Part shown: one piece after another, positions 21,166 through 31,834 of the stretch
Position numbering within the stretch: position 1 is the stretch's first letter
How the letters are laid out: every line of letters begins with the position of its first letter
DNA from: Anthopleura xanthogrammica
Taxonomy: Eukaryota; Cnidaria; Anthozoa; Actiniaria; Actiniidae
Length of the DNA: 64,000 nucleotides
NCBI GenBank assembly: GCA_964019055.1
Contig: OZ025207.1
Coordinates: 24,248,617-24,312,616, forward strand
Direction: 5' to 3'
Program-made: the position numbers and the translations under genes
Notes under the pieces: generated by a model
The model's database searches: none
What the model was told of the DNA's origin: nothing
Seen by the model: only the letters and a program-made list of their open reading frames with translations

Positions 21166-24100
21166 GTGTAAGACGTTCGTATTTTTGCCATCTTTTATTT
21201 ATCTTCGTCATGTCATTGGAAAAGTCTTTTAGCAACATTCTTTGGTATATTTGGGGTGCTTATCATTTAAACTAATCCATCCAGTTGGAATGATAAGTGA
21301 TTTTCTAATCTCGATTCTAATCAGACAAACTTCCGACAAAAGGTACACGCGTCTACCGGAAGACCCGAAAAGAGCGGGAAAAGTGGATTACCTCAATCGG
21401 AAAAATGAGTTTTCCGTAATATTCCTAACAGAACACATACCGTTTGTTTTTCGACCGGAATTTCCGGTTTTTTTTCGGCCGTAAATGGTAAGCACCCCAG
21501 GGTCCCCTTGTCGATTTTGGAAGCTTATTTTAGTCATTTATTTTGGTTTTGCCATCTTTTTGGGTTCCTTTATTACACTGTAAATTGGTAACAAACGTTT
21601 TCTGGTAAACTATTTTATCTGTCAGAATGTTAATTCCCCACTTTCACATTCCCATAATACTTTTCGTTTTTGGGGGGCAACAATAGCAAAATTTATTTGA
21701 AAATTCAAAACTTTTTGTGCAGATGCTGAGTATATTTGCTATTATCATTGAAAAATCCAGTATCGGTTTAATCAGAGTTAATTCAGTCCACACGCATGGG
21801 AGAATGAAGCGTTTGGTGTTACAGACAATGTATGGACTTACCAAGAAATGTCATGACTTTTACTCGTAAACCTGTTCAAATTTCTTTCTTCCTGGTTTTT
21901 GTGAATTCTGATAGAATGTTTTCGATGCAAAGGCCAGGCTACCTTTCAAGATGGCACAGGGAACTGTGAAGGGGACTATTGTACTTTATGAGAATAAAAT
22001 TAATAGGATAAATAAAATAAAAAAAATGAGAATGAACAGTGGATTCCACAGTGGCTCTTCTTCTACTGCATTCCAATTGGAATTTAAACGTTGGTTTTAG
22101 CAGAGGGAGGAAAAACCGGAGAACCCGGAAAAACCGTCGAAGCACAGGAGAGAACCAACAAGTTGAGTTGCCGTTACGAAGATAAGTGGGCTTGTGATTT
22201 TAAGGTAACATTAATATATATTTGCAGGACACATCAAAGACCCTCTGATAAGGAGTTTCCGTACCTATAAAGAGCTGCGCAAATTTGTGTCAGATGCAAA
22301 TGATAAAGAACTCGGCGCTAAAATCAAGGTAATATCCATGAACACTCTACACGTATAAATGGAGTTGAAAATATCGTTCTTTATAGCCAGAAGGTTGAAA
22401 ACTATACATTCTTATCCTTCCTTGCACATTCTTTGTCCAAACAGCCTGGACATTAGTACTGGCTCGATGCCTGACCTGCAGTTGCTCCCCACAACAGTTT
22501 TCTTATCCCCCGCCCTCCCCTCCCTTGCACGAGCAATTGTGTTTTTTTTCAACAGCTCTGTAAGGAGTACCGATGTAAATAGAATACTTAGGACCAGCTC
22601 AAACGTCGATCTTCTTATGAGCCAAACCTAATGATATCGAAGAAGACAGCCTTATTTATCCATTGTTTTCAATACGGCTGACAAGAAGTCCCGAGGGAGG
22701 GGGGACTCCGATATGAAAGGGGCGGGGATGCTCGTCGTAACCTTTTAGGGGTTAATTTTCGTTATTTCGTACATTTTATGGCGTTCAAACGAAAACCTAA
22801 CTAAAATGCTGTAAAATAGCGTCACTTGGTACCATTTAGGGGTGAAACTTGCGATTGTTATGGCTTCGAGAAAGAGAATTTTGGTACCTTTGCAGGGGTC
22901 ATTTTCTAAATTTCCGACAAGCATCCCCGCCCCTCTATATATGGGAGTCCCCCCCCCCCCCTCGTGAGAAGATCGACGTTTGAACTTGACCTTAAAGTTA
23001 CTCTTTCATTTAGATTGTAGAGCATTTTGGCAGCAATGTTCCCATATACATTAATTCGATCAAGCAAAATGTGATTGCAGATGCGAGCCAGGCAGGTAAG
23101 TATTGAAAAGTCGTCAAAGTTTACTTTGCATCAAACGTTTGTCATTTTCTAAAAGTCTTCATTCTTGACTTAGACGTTCAAAGATTCTAACAAAGCTGTT
23201 TGGTATATCTTGATACACTGAATATTGCTTGTTGTGTGGTAAAAAAACAGAGGTGGACTTAGTACGAGTTTTTATAGTTTATTCTAAAATAATAATATTT
23301 ATAATTTATTAATATTAATATTTATCAATATTAATATTTATTAATAGAATAAAATAAGCAAAATATGAGATCACAACTACCTTATTAGTACAAGTTTACG
23401 CTCGTCTTGATTTTGAAGTTTTCCGCGAATTGATAAAAGCCTCGCGAAAAAAGAATCCTCTCAAAATTTACGCACACGAAAATTAATGCCATAATTCAAA
23501 TTTGCATTATCAATTAGTTGACTCAAAATTTGAGTAAAGGAAAATACTTCTCTCAAAACCTTCAAGGCTTCAGTGAAGGAATACTTTATATACGCTCACA
23601 GCAATTTGTAATTTGTATTCATTTAAGCTGTATTCTCTAGAAAGAGTTTATCATAATTATCAATTAATACCTCAGTGAATCCTCAAGAGACATCTCGTTG
23701 AATCACCAAAAAAATTCCCCACTTGTTTTGAAAAATGGAACTTTTGTTAACACTTTCTCGCGAATTTTACTACTCTTTTTTCATATTGTTTCTTTGGAAT
23801 CGCGAAATACTCCAGTTTCACATTCGATGGAAACCGCTGTTTTTGAAGACCACAGACTCATTTGTACAGGCTTAGCCTCGTTTATAAGTCATCTATTCAA
23901 AGGCACCATTAAAAGTCCGTGGGATTGGTATTATTCAACTTGCACATTCTTTACATTACAGTTGGCTGTTGCTAATGATTTGCATAAGTCAACCGTAATG
24001 TAAAGAATGTGTAAGTTGAACAATACCAATGTTTTAAAATCCCACGGACTTTTAATGATGTCGTTGAATAGCTGACTTATAAGCGAGGCTAAGCCTGTAC

Positions 24101-27100
24101 AAATGAGTCTGTGGTCTTCAAAAACAGCGGTTTCCATCGAATGTGAAACTGGAGTATTAAACCTTCCTAAAATCCCTAAAATAGCGAGATTTTAAAGTAT
24201 GAATAAGGTAGTTGTGTTTACGTTTGAAAATGATGTGATAAGTAGACTATTAACAAAAGTGTTTTTAGAAATAAGAGTTGATCGAATTATAAGTCCTTTC
24301 TTCGTTCTTTTATTAGATTATATAGTCTCTACAGCTCACAAGGCCAAGGGGCTGCAATTCAGTAGTGTACGAGTAAATGATGATTTTGCTCTTGTTAATG
24401 AGATCGTGATCAACACTAAAGGTAAGACATCCTTGACATAGATAATGGTTTGTAATCATTGATAAGGCAGCCATGTTGGATGATGTCTACTATAGGTGAT
24501 GGTTTGTAATCATTGATAAGGCAGCCATGTTAGATGATGTCTGCTATAGGTGATGGTTTGTAATCAATGATAAGGCAGCCATGTTGGATGATGTCTGCTA
24601 TAGGTGATGGTTTGTAATCATTGATAAGGCAGCCATGTTGGATGATGTCTGCTATAGGTGATGGTTTGTAATCATTGATAAGGCAGCCATGTTGGATGAT
24701 GTCTGCTATAGGTGATGGTTTGTAATCATTGATAAGGCAGCCATGTTGGATGAGGTCTGCTATAGGTGATGGTTTGTAATCATTGATAGGGCAGCCATGT
24801 TGGATGAGGTCTGCTATAGGTGATGGTTTGTAATCATTGATAAGGCAGCCATGTTGGATGATGTCTACTATAGGTGATGGTTTGTAATCATTGATAGGGC
24901 AGCCATGTTAGATGATGTCTGCTATAGGTGATGGTTTGTAATCATTGATAAGGCAGCCATGTTGGATGATGTCTACTATAGGTGATGGTTTGTAATCATT
25001 GATAGGGCAGCCATGTTAGATGATGTCTGCTATAGGTGATGGTTTGTAATCATTGATAAGGCAGCCATGTTGGATGATGTCTGCTATAGGTGATGGTTTG
25101 TAATCATTGATAAGGCAGCCATGTTGGATGTTGTAACCAGAAGATATTTTAACAAGAATTTTTTTTTTAGTTACAGAAGCAGATATCAGGGATGAAAACA
25201 ATCTTCTTTATGTAGCTGTGACGCGAGCTCAGAACAGACTGATACTCAACAAAACAATCATGAAGGCCTTACAAATTAACAAGGTTAGAATGATCATTAT
25301 TTTAGTGATACTATCTCACTATGTTGTGTGTATTAAAGACCCCCCTGCACGTGACGTCAAAGCAGCTCAATTTGGAGGACAAAACTAAAGAATTTCAATC
25401 TCTTGAGAGTTGGAAACTATTGTTTTGTCCTCCAAATTGAGCTGCATTCCGACGTACTGCAAAGGGTCTATTTGGAGGTCAAAACTAAAGAATTTCAATT
25501 TCCTGAGAATTGGAACATAATGATTTGTCCTCCAAATAGAGCTGCATTCCGATTTACTGTAAGGGGGCATAGGCCATTTCAGAAACGAGCAAAGGACTGG
25601 GGACGAGTTTTGAATTTTGATTTTTAAGATTAGTTAGTGTAATCAAAACTGTTCAAATTTGCTAGACTTACTAATCTTATGATGCTCTTTCAACTGACAT
25701 GTAATTTTTTGTTTTGCTCGTTTCTGAAATGGCCTATTGTTGACTAAATCCTTCATACCAAAATTCTTCTCACAGACTATGTGTATTCATCTTTTCTCAA
25801 CATCTTATGCAATTCTCTAATCTTGTGTTCAGGAGCATCTTCTACAGCCTATCACAGGAGACTCGTATGATGGGGTATGTGACTTTTACAGTCCTCAAGA
25901 ATAGACATTTTTATCTTACTGCAATTCTAAAATGTCTCTAACCTCAGTAGTTACGAAGAATAGATACCATATAATTATTGACTTCTCTTCATTATTAATG
26001 TTGCAGAAAGGATCAATTAGCTGCAAGTTCTGCTACAACCCATTAATATTCGATCCTATGCCATCATTAATAGTTGAATGCCCTAGGCATACAGTGGTAA
26101 GTACATCAACCTAATCATTATCATCAATCATCATCACCATCACCACCACCACCATCATCATCATCTCCCACCACCATCATCGCCTTATCATTATCATCAT
26201 CACCACCAGCATCATCATCATCATCATCATCATCATTATCATCATCACCACCAGCATCATCACCATCATTATCACCATCACCATCACCACCACCACCACC
26301 ATCATCATCATAATCATCATCATTATCACTACCATCATCATCATCATCATCATCACCACCACCATCATCATCAAACATGCAATTTTTTAAACTCAAATAT
26401 TATGAAGTAGGCGTTTCTGGACAAAATAACAGTTTTTGGCGATATTTTTACTTGTGGGATGGTAAAATATTAGACATACAATCTGTTTTGTTCCAAGAAT
26501 CCAAAAGTTAGTAAAATCAACGTACTTGTAAGACAACTCATACCAGACAGGTTTTGGAGATGAAAAGTTTATTTCACATCAGGCATCATGATTCATTGCT
26601 AAATGAAAATTCCTGGAAAAATATATTCCCTCTTGTATTATTTCTCACTTAAAGAAGAAGAAGATTTTTCAGTAATGAGAGTGAATTTCTTCCATATTTC
26701 GAAAAAGAGCAAAAATCATAAATATATCAATGCTAAAATTATGTAAGTGAGAAACTAGCTTGCCACAGTTAGAATGAACCAGGGTAAAATGTATCAAGCA
26801 ATTGCTTAATACATCGGACCAGCGTAAAACGTATCAAGCAATTGCTTAATACATCGGACCAGCGTAAAATGTATCAAGCAATTGCTTAATACATCGGACC
26901 AGCGTAAAACGTATCAAGCAATTGCTTAATACATCGGACCAGCGTAAAATGTATCAAGCAATTGCTTAATACATCGGACCAGCGTAAAATGTATCAAGTA
27001 ATTGCTTAATACATCGGACCAGCGTAAAATGTATCAAGCAATTTCTTAATACATCGGACCAGCGTAAAATGTATCAAGCAATTTCTTAATACATCGGACC

Positions 27101-30100
27101 AGGCTAAAATGTATTCGGAAATTTCTTAATGCATTGATCACTGTCCCAGATGAAATCCTTCTTTTAGATAAACAAATAGAGAAACAATGCTGAAAGATAT
27201 AAATAATTTATTGGTTAATAAATAACTGTGAAAGAGTCAAGCTTACACATATTGATTTTAAACTTACTTGCCATGCTACTAATGCCATCGATTAAAAAAA
27301 TAAAGGTTTGCGGAATAACTATTAAGATGAGGAAAACAGTGTTTCAAACTCATGAAAGGCTTAAAGTTAATTTCACAAGTAACCGTTAAAGTATCCGTTC
27401 ATCTCGATGCTAGCTTTTATAGTCGAGTCCACACAAATTTCTTGAATCGGTTCTCTTCCAATGTACGCTTACTGTTCTGCTTAGTGATCTGCTCCGAGTG
27501 GAACTATTTGTGGACTCCAGACTGGAAGGTGATCGTTTGCAATTTGATGTACTAGCTTACGATTAAGTTAATCTAAAGAACATTCGAAGTATATCTCTTT
27601 GCTTGTGTATATGAAGACGTATGCCGGGTCTGTTAGTTATAAAAATATTAACTGACCAGCTGAGACTGCGCATGCCCACGTGTTTCAATATACAAATCTT
27701 ATTGGTTCATTCAAAAAAGAGCGGGTAATTCAGTTGAAGTTTATTGATGCTAGACCATGGCGCCATCACTTTCTCCATTTAAAGTTCTACTGTCTTCTTT
27801 GGTTTTATTATTTACATGATATCTTGAGAGCTAAAGACTAGCGCTTCATGGACATGTAGATATTTGACTCCCAGGGATTGTATTAACAAGCAGCGTGGGC
27901 ATTTACGACAGCGAGGAATGTGTTCTCAACGGTAGAATAAGTATGGTTGTACCAGTAGTAGTTGCCTATTACCTAAAAGATATGTTTCCCCTTTATCGGG
28001 GAATATTTATAGCTTAAAACGTATCCAAACGAAACGAGATCCCAAAGACTAAGATACATATGAATTCAAAACAATTATAATATTGTTGTTAGCGGGTCAG
28101 CTGAGGTCAAATCCAAGATATTTGTGATCTCAACTTGCACCAACACATGTAATCTAAGTTACCCTGATGTTAGCTGAGTCTCAGGTTTTGATTCAAAAGC
28201 CAAAGAGTAGCTATAAATATTGTCTTTTAGTGTGATAAATCACGGAGTGTCCTAGTATACTGTTTGGCTCAAAATTGTTTACTAAATTCCTGCTGACTCT
28301 CTTCCTTAGAATTATAAACTCAGGCATTTCCCTGCTTGTCGTTCTTTAAGATTTTTAAGTCACAAGCCAGACAATATACTCTCTCTTGATCGCAAAATAT
28401 TACTAAGAGAGCTTACATAAAATGTTTCTAAAGATAAAATATATAGTCTGTTCTCTATCATGGTCTAACTGCTGAATTAACCTGATATTTTACCCTAGTC
28501 CGATGTATTAAGAAATTGCTTGATACGTTTTACGCTGGTCCGATGTATTAAGCAATTGCTTGATACATTTTACGCTGGTCGGATGTATTAAGAAATTGCT
28601 TGATACATTTTACGCTGGTCCGATGTATTAAGCAATTGCTTGATACATTTTACGCTGGTCCGATGTATTAAGCAATTGCTTGATACATTTTACGCTGGTC
28701 CGATGTATTAAGCAATTGCTTGATACATTTTACGCTGGTCCGATGTATTAAGCAATTGCTTGATACATTTTACGCTGGTCCGATGTATTAAGCAATTGCT
28801 TGATACATTTTACGCTGGTCCGATGTATTAAGCAATTGCTTGATACATTTTACGCTGGTCCGATGTATTAAGCAATTGCTTGATACATTTTACGCTGGTC
28901 CGATGTATTAAGCAATTGCTTGATACATTTTACGCTGGTCCGATGTATTAAGAAATTGCTTGATACATTTTACGCTGGTCCGATGTATTAAGCAATTGCT
29001 TGATACATTTTACGCTGGTCCGATGTATTAAGAAATTGCTTGATACATTTTACGCTGGTCCGATGTATTAAGCAATTGCTTGATACATTTTACGCTGGTC
29101 CGATGTATTAAGCAATTGCTTGATACATTTTACCCTGGTTCAAAATAAAGGAAATGCGTGTATTTATTGCTGTATTCAATAAAATAATTTTTGATCCATA
29201 AATGTGTCCTTCTGGTAAATATTTAAGTGACTTAAGTGACTTAGTAGCACTATTTCCATATGAAGCAAAATTTTGCGACAACCACGCCTACTTCAGAATA
29301 TTTGAGTTTAAAAAATTGCATGTTATCATCTCCCACCACCATCATCTTCATTATTACCAACATCGTCACCATCACCGTCACCACTATTATGATGATCATC
29401 TTCACCTCCATCATCATCATCATCACCTTTGCCGTCGTTTGGATAACCACATTAAATGTTGTCCTGTCTCATTTAGAGACATTAAACATACTACCCCAAG
29501 TATGAACTCTTAACAACAAAGTGAGTCGTTTTCTTCGTCATCTATTTTCTATATTAACAATCACCATCTAACGACTGACCATCATAACAACCATGCAATA
29601 CCGTTCATTAATATTAATAATCACCATCTAACGACTGACCATCATAAACCATGCAATACCGTTCATTAATATTAATAATCACCATCTAACGACTGACCAT
29701 CATAACAACCATGCAATACCGTTCATTAATATTAATAATCACCATCTAACGACTGACCATCATAAACCATGCAATACCGTTCATTAATATTAATAATCAC
29801 CATCTAACGACTGACCATCATAAACCATGCAATACCGTTCATTAATATTAACAATCACCATCTAACGACTGACCATCATAACAACCATGCAATACCGTTC
29901 ATTAATATTAATAATCACCATCTAACGACTGACCATCATAAACCATGCAATACCGTTCATTAATATTAACAATCACCATCTAACGACTGACCATCATAAA
30001 CCATGCAATACCGTTCATTAATATTAACAATCACCATCTAACGACTGACCATCATAAACCATGCAATACCGTTCATTAATATTAATAATCACCATCTAAC

Positions 30101-30710
30101 GACTGACCATCATAAACCATGCAATACCGTTCATTAATATTAACAATCACCATCTAACGACTGACCATCATAAACCATGCAATACCGTTCATTAATATTT
30201 GACTAACTTGTTAACATCAGGCAGTCCAGATATTGCTATGATCTTAGACCTTTTACGCGCGAGGAAACATTGAACCCTAATATCTAAACCACACTACACG
30301 GAGCTTTCAATAAAAGGCGGCTACCGGCGGTTTATCGCCGGATACTTCACCTTAAACTGCCGGCTATTTTGACAAAAAATTAATTCATTGCCAAATAAAG
30401 TTACGGCCCCTTGGGGGATATGGACCCCTACTTTTTTGGATTGACCGTCTACTCCAAATATTATTGAAAGCTCTGCTAGTCTACATTACGTCGGTTATCC
30501 GAGGAAAGGCTAATGGCGACCATAGTATTTTATGATTATTTATATTATTATCTTGTTTTTCAGTACGACAAAGACATAAGGGATGAAAAGGTCCAGGGAT
30601 TCGTGTGTCGTGTGTGTGCACTGGAGAAAGTGCCCCACCTTGACTGCTTTCTTAATCCACCAGTACCTCAAGAAAAGAAGAAGAAAAAGAAATTAAAGCA
30701 GGAGAAGTAG
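21046..30710 (+). CDS. FBH1: FBH1 F-box DNA helicase, C-terminal part (8 exons)
   Basis: Exons at 21046-21165, 22228-22328, 23014-23095, 24317-24421, 25171-25283, 25833-25874, 26007-26096 and 30564-30710 join in phase to 265 residues plus TAG. They match the C-terminal third of FBH1 (FBXO18), a UvrD/SF1 3'-5' helicase that restrains RAD51 recombination and acts at stalled forks. Visible blocks: GQLAIICRTN, the YIVSTAHKAKGLQF motif V, the NLLYVAVTRAQNRL motif VI, and a zinc-ribbon-like C-terminus (CKFC, ECPRH, CRVC). A lysine-rich end (KKKKKKLK) may aid nuclear import. The F-box, Walker A and DEAQD exons were not found between 12.7 and 21 kb. A conserved block following IHLIGG in human FBH1 (KSFGLDRI region) also appears missing between exons 1 and 2. 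It may be a partial duplicate or a gene whose first exons lie far upstream. Confidence 0.82.
21253..21500. mobile_element. MITE with GGGGTGCTTA ends
   Basis: GGGGTGCTTATCATTTAAAC at 21255 and the inverted GTAAATGGTAAGCACCCC ending about 21500 form TIRs of about 18 bp around roughly 250 bp, in the first FBH1 intron. Confidence 0.65.
22228..22328 (+). CDS. FBH1: FBH1 exon: HIKDPLIRSF segment
   Basis: The acceptor TTTGCAG ends at 22227 and the donor is GTAATA at 22329. It encodes HIKDPLIRSFRTYKELRKF and DANDKELGAKIK, aligned with VIKDKFIRRW and AAEDKELEAKI in vertebrate FBH1. Confidence 0.85.
22597..22987. mobile_element. MITE with TCAAACGTCGATCTTCT ends
   Basis: TCAAACGTCGATCTTCT at about 22599 is matched by its complement AGAAGATCGACGTTTGA near 22967-22983. 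A second inner inverted pair is GGGGACTCC...GGGGCGGGGATG (22700) against CATCCCCGCCCC...GGGAGTCCCC (22921). The element is non-coding and lies between FBH1 exons 2 and 3, ending about 27 bp before the exon 3 acceptor. Confidence 0.75.
23014..23095 (+). CDS. FBH1: FBH1 exon: IVEHFGSNVP segment
   Basis: The acceptor TTTCATTTAG ends at 23013 and the donor is GTAAGT at 23096. It encodes IVEHFGSNVPIYINSIKQN then IADASQA, aligned with VVEKYNIRIPELVQRIEK and the IEDLDFAEY segment of FBH1. Confidence 0.82.
23806..24158. mobile_element. 353-bp near-perfect hairpin MITE
   Basis: The left arm starts AATACTCCAGTTTCACATTC at 23806 and the right arm ends with its complement at 24158. The arms are about 170 bp and almost identical, with a very short loop near 23985-23992. 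It lies in FBH1 intron 3, about 160 bp before the motif V exon. Transcribed, it would fold into a long RNA duplex. Confidence 0.9.
24317..24421 (+). CDS. FBH1: FBH1 exon: helicase motif V
   Basis: The acceptor TTTTATTAG ends at 24316 and the donor is GTAAGA at 24422. It encodes YIVSTAHKAKGLQFSSVRV then NDDFALVNEI. HKAKGLxF with the following DDF is the UvrD-family motif V that couples ATP hydrolysis to DNA binding. Confidence 0.9.
24443..25132 (+). repeat. Minisatellite, 54-bp unit, about 13 copies, filling an FBH1 intron
   Basis: Each unit reads GGTGATGGTTTGTAATCATT, then GATAAGGCAGCCATGTTGGA and a TGATGTCTGCTATA variant. The array begins about 20 bases after the donor at 24422 and ends about 35 bases before the acceptor at 25170, so the 749-bp intron is almost entirely minisatellite. 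Confidence 0.95.
25171..25283 (+). CDS. FBH1: FBH1 exon: helicase motif VI
   Basis: The acceptor is a T10 tract then AG at 25169-25170; the donor is GTTAGA at 25284. It encodes DENNLLYVAVTRAQNRLIL. The arginine in VAVTRA is the ATP-sensing arginine of SF1 motif VI. KTIMKALQINK follows. Confidence 0.9.
25366..25560 (+). repeat. Two-copy tandem duplication, about 100 bp
   Basis: The GGACAAAACTAAAGAATTTC block recurs near 25475 with a related TTGTCCTCCAAAT...GAGCTGCATTCCGA ending. Each copy is itself partly palindromic. Lies in FBH1 intron 5. Confidence 0.7.
25569..25737. mobile_element. MITE with ATAGGCCATTTCAGAAACGA ends
   Basis: ATAGGCCATTTCAGAAACGA at 25569 and its complement ending at 25737 bracket 169 bp of non-coding sequence in FBH1 intron 5. 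Confidence 0.75.
25833..25874 (+). CDS. FBH1: FBH1 exon: 14-codon microexon-like segment
   Basis: The acceptor TTGTGTTCAG ends at 25832 and the donor is GTATGT at 25875. It encodes EHLLQPITGDSYDG in phase 0 on both sides, placed between motif VI and the zinc-ribbon-like exon. It is too short to identify alone; phase and spacing support it. Confidence 0.65.
26007..26096 (+). CDS. FBH1: FBH1 exon: zinc-ribbon-like, first half
   Basis: The acceptor AATGTTGCAG ends at 26006 and the donor is GTAAGT at 26097. It encodes ISCKFCYNPLIF and LIVECPRHTV. It matches the CCVGQCNNAI...LPITY region of vertebrate FBH1, and the CxxC and CPRH pairs suggest metal binding. Confidence 0.8.
26105..26374 (+). repeat. 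(ATC/ACC)n trinucleotide microsatellite
   Basis: Imperfect CAT/CAC/ATT triplets. The same microsatellite, in the same orientation, resumes at 29324 after the foldback element, so the element probably inserted into it. Confidence 0.9.
26781..27112 (+). repeat. 40-bp minisatellite, left arm (about 8 copies)
   Basis: Units contain CATCGGACCAGCGTAAAATG and TATCAAGCAATTGCTTAATA. The 12-base palindrome AAGCAATTGCTT lies in each unit; some copies have TTT for TTG. Confidence 0.95.
28491..29140 (-). repeat. 40-bp minisatellite, right arm (about 16 copies)
   Basis: Same unit as at 26781-27112 in reverse orientation, seen on the plus strand as CGATGTATTAAGCAATTGCT and TGATACATTTTACGCTGGTC. More homogeneous and twice as long as the left array. 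Confidence 0.95.
29324..29443 (+). repeat. (ATC/ACC)n microsatellite, right part
   Basis: Continues the triplet repeat of 26105-26374 on the far side of the foldback element. Confidence 0.8.
29555..30199 (+). repeat. Minisatellite, 57-61-bp unit, 11 copies
   Basis: Units contain CACCATCTAACGACTGACCA and CCATGCAATACCGTTCATTA. Two length classes alternate irregularly, with CATAACAACCAT or CATAAACCAT. Lies in the last FBH1 intron. Confidence 0.95.
30564..30710 (+). CDS. FBH1: FBH1 terminal exon
   Basis: The acceptor TTGTTTTTCAG ends at 30563 and the stop TAG is at 30708-30710. It encodes VQGFVCRVCALEKVPHLD, aligned with GGYLCHSCAEQRIGPLAF in vertebrate FBH1, then a lysine-rich tail that replaces the longer vertebrate C-terminus. 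Confidence 0.85.
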   Translation, partial: YDKDIRDEKVQGFVCRVCALEKVPHLDCFLNPPVPQEKKKKKKLKQEK

Positions 30711-31091
30711 TCTTTGAATTATGCAGAGCCCGACATCCTTGGGGTTAACACAAAACATGCAACGCGAAACCATCCTCTCCACACTCTCTAGGCAAAGCTA
30801 CTTTTCTGACACAAGGACGGTAGAGCAAAACCTGACTCCTGCTCGTTTAAACACACTAAAGAAATGGTCGTTTCCTTCGATTATACATTATACAATTACG
30901 CATAACCGTATTTACTCGAATAAGCGCCGCATTTGAGGCGCGAAAAATTTAAAAGTACGGTACTTTATCTCCATGTTTTTTTCAACAGCACAAAAACGTT
31001 TTGAACAAATTTACATACAGACTACGAGCATGTGCAAGGGTTTTCCTCTCTCGTTATATCCAAGTGGATTGGTTAGGTCTATAAACCTTTT

Positions 31092-31228
31092 CCGAATTTG
31101 CTTGAGAGACCACAAAACAATGGCTCCAAGTCGAGGTTGGACTTGATAAAATACAGTAAATGTATGAACACATCAAGTCCAACCTCGACTTGGAATCATT
31201 GTTTCCTGGTCACTCAAACGAATTCGGG
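31092..31228. mobile_element. 137-bp hairpin MITE
   Basis: CCGAATTTGCTTGAG...AATGGCTCCAAGTCGAGGTTGG pairs with the right arm CCAACCTCGACTTGGAATCATTG...CAAACGAATTCGGG around a loop of about 25 bases. Lies downstream of the FBH1 stop. Confidence 0.8.
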
Positions 31229-31246
31229 AAACGTCTATTACAGTCA

Positions 31247-31664
31247 GTGCAAAATTCAGCATTCGCAGGAACAGATAAGGTTCAGTGCTGGTTTTAAAAA
31301 TTCAGAACTTTTGCTCGCTCTGGGAGATCTGTACACCATTGGACATTGCAAAAGTCAAAAAGAGAAGTGTATGTTCGCTAGCTGTAAGTGCAAAATTCGG
31401 CATTCGCAGGAACAGATAAGGTTCAGTGCTGGTTTTAAAAATTCAGAACTTTTGCTCGCTCTGGGAGATTTGTACACCATTGGACATTGCAAAAGTCAAA
31501 AAGAGAAGTGTATGTTCGCTAGCTGTAAGTGCAAAATTCGGCATTCGCAGGAACAGATAAGGTTCAGTGCTGGTTTTAAAAATTCAGAACTTTTGCTCGC
31601 TCTGGGAGATTTGTTCACCATTGGACATTGCAAAAGTCAAAAAGAGTAGTGTATGTTCGCTAGC
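31247..31664 (+). repeat. 132-bp tandem repeat, three copies
   Basis: Starts at GTGCAAAATTC and contains GGAACAGATAAGGTTCAGTG and TGGGAGATTTGTACACCATT. Copies are over 95 percent alike. The unit is 44 codons long, so one frame stays open across it, starting inside the hairpin MITE; I do not consider that coding. Confidence 0.9.
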
Positions 31665-31834
31665 TGAACAGTAAATTCTCTGATTTACAAAAATATCGTA
31701 TATAAAATTCTGTTTTGTTTCTATAGATACCATGTCGGCAAACTTTCACGGGCATAAGGTCTCTCTTTATTTGTCATTAGATGAGTGTTGAGAAACTCAT
31801 TAGTACTATATATCAATACCATAGATATATTCTA

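Larger units (their letters stand above)
26375..29323. mobile_element. 2.95-kb foldback-like element with tandem repeats inside its inverted arms
   Basis: The termini are inverted: ACATGCAATTTTTTAAACTC at 26375 and GTTTAAAAAATTGCATGT ending at 29323, with similarity of about 45 bp. Further in, each arm carries a tandem array of the same 40-bp unit in opposite orientation (about 8 copies at 26781-27112; about 16 at 28491-29140). Both arrays start at their outer edge with the same GAACCAGGGTAAAATG junction. The 1.4-kb centre has no significant ORF. Inverted arms built from tandem repeats recall foldback elements and the Galileo group of P-like transposons; that link is only by structure. It occupies most of the last FBH1 intron. 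Confidence 0.75.

Noticed and set aside
23821..24137. Matching short proteins on both strands starting METAVFEDHR
   Set aside because: Both come from the two arms of a hairpin MITE, not from genes.
26124..26396. Asp- or Met/Val-rich frames
   Set aside because: Translations of the (ATC)n microsatellite.
26781..29140. CRISPR-like array of regular 40-bp repeats
   Set aside because: The units are contiguous with no unique spacers, in an animal intron, and mirrored in two arms; it is a minisatellite in a transposon.
31098..31649. A 183-codon gene
   Set aside because: The frame starts inside a hairpin MITE and continues through a three-copy repeat; there is no splice or family support.
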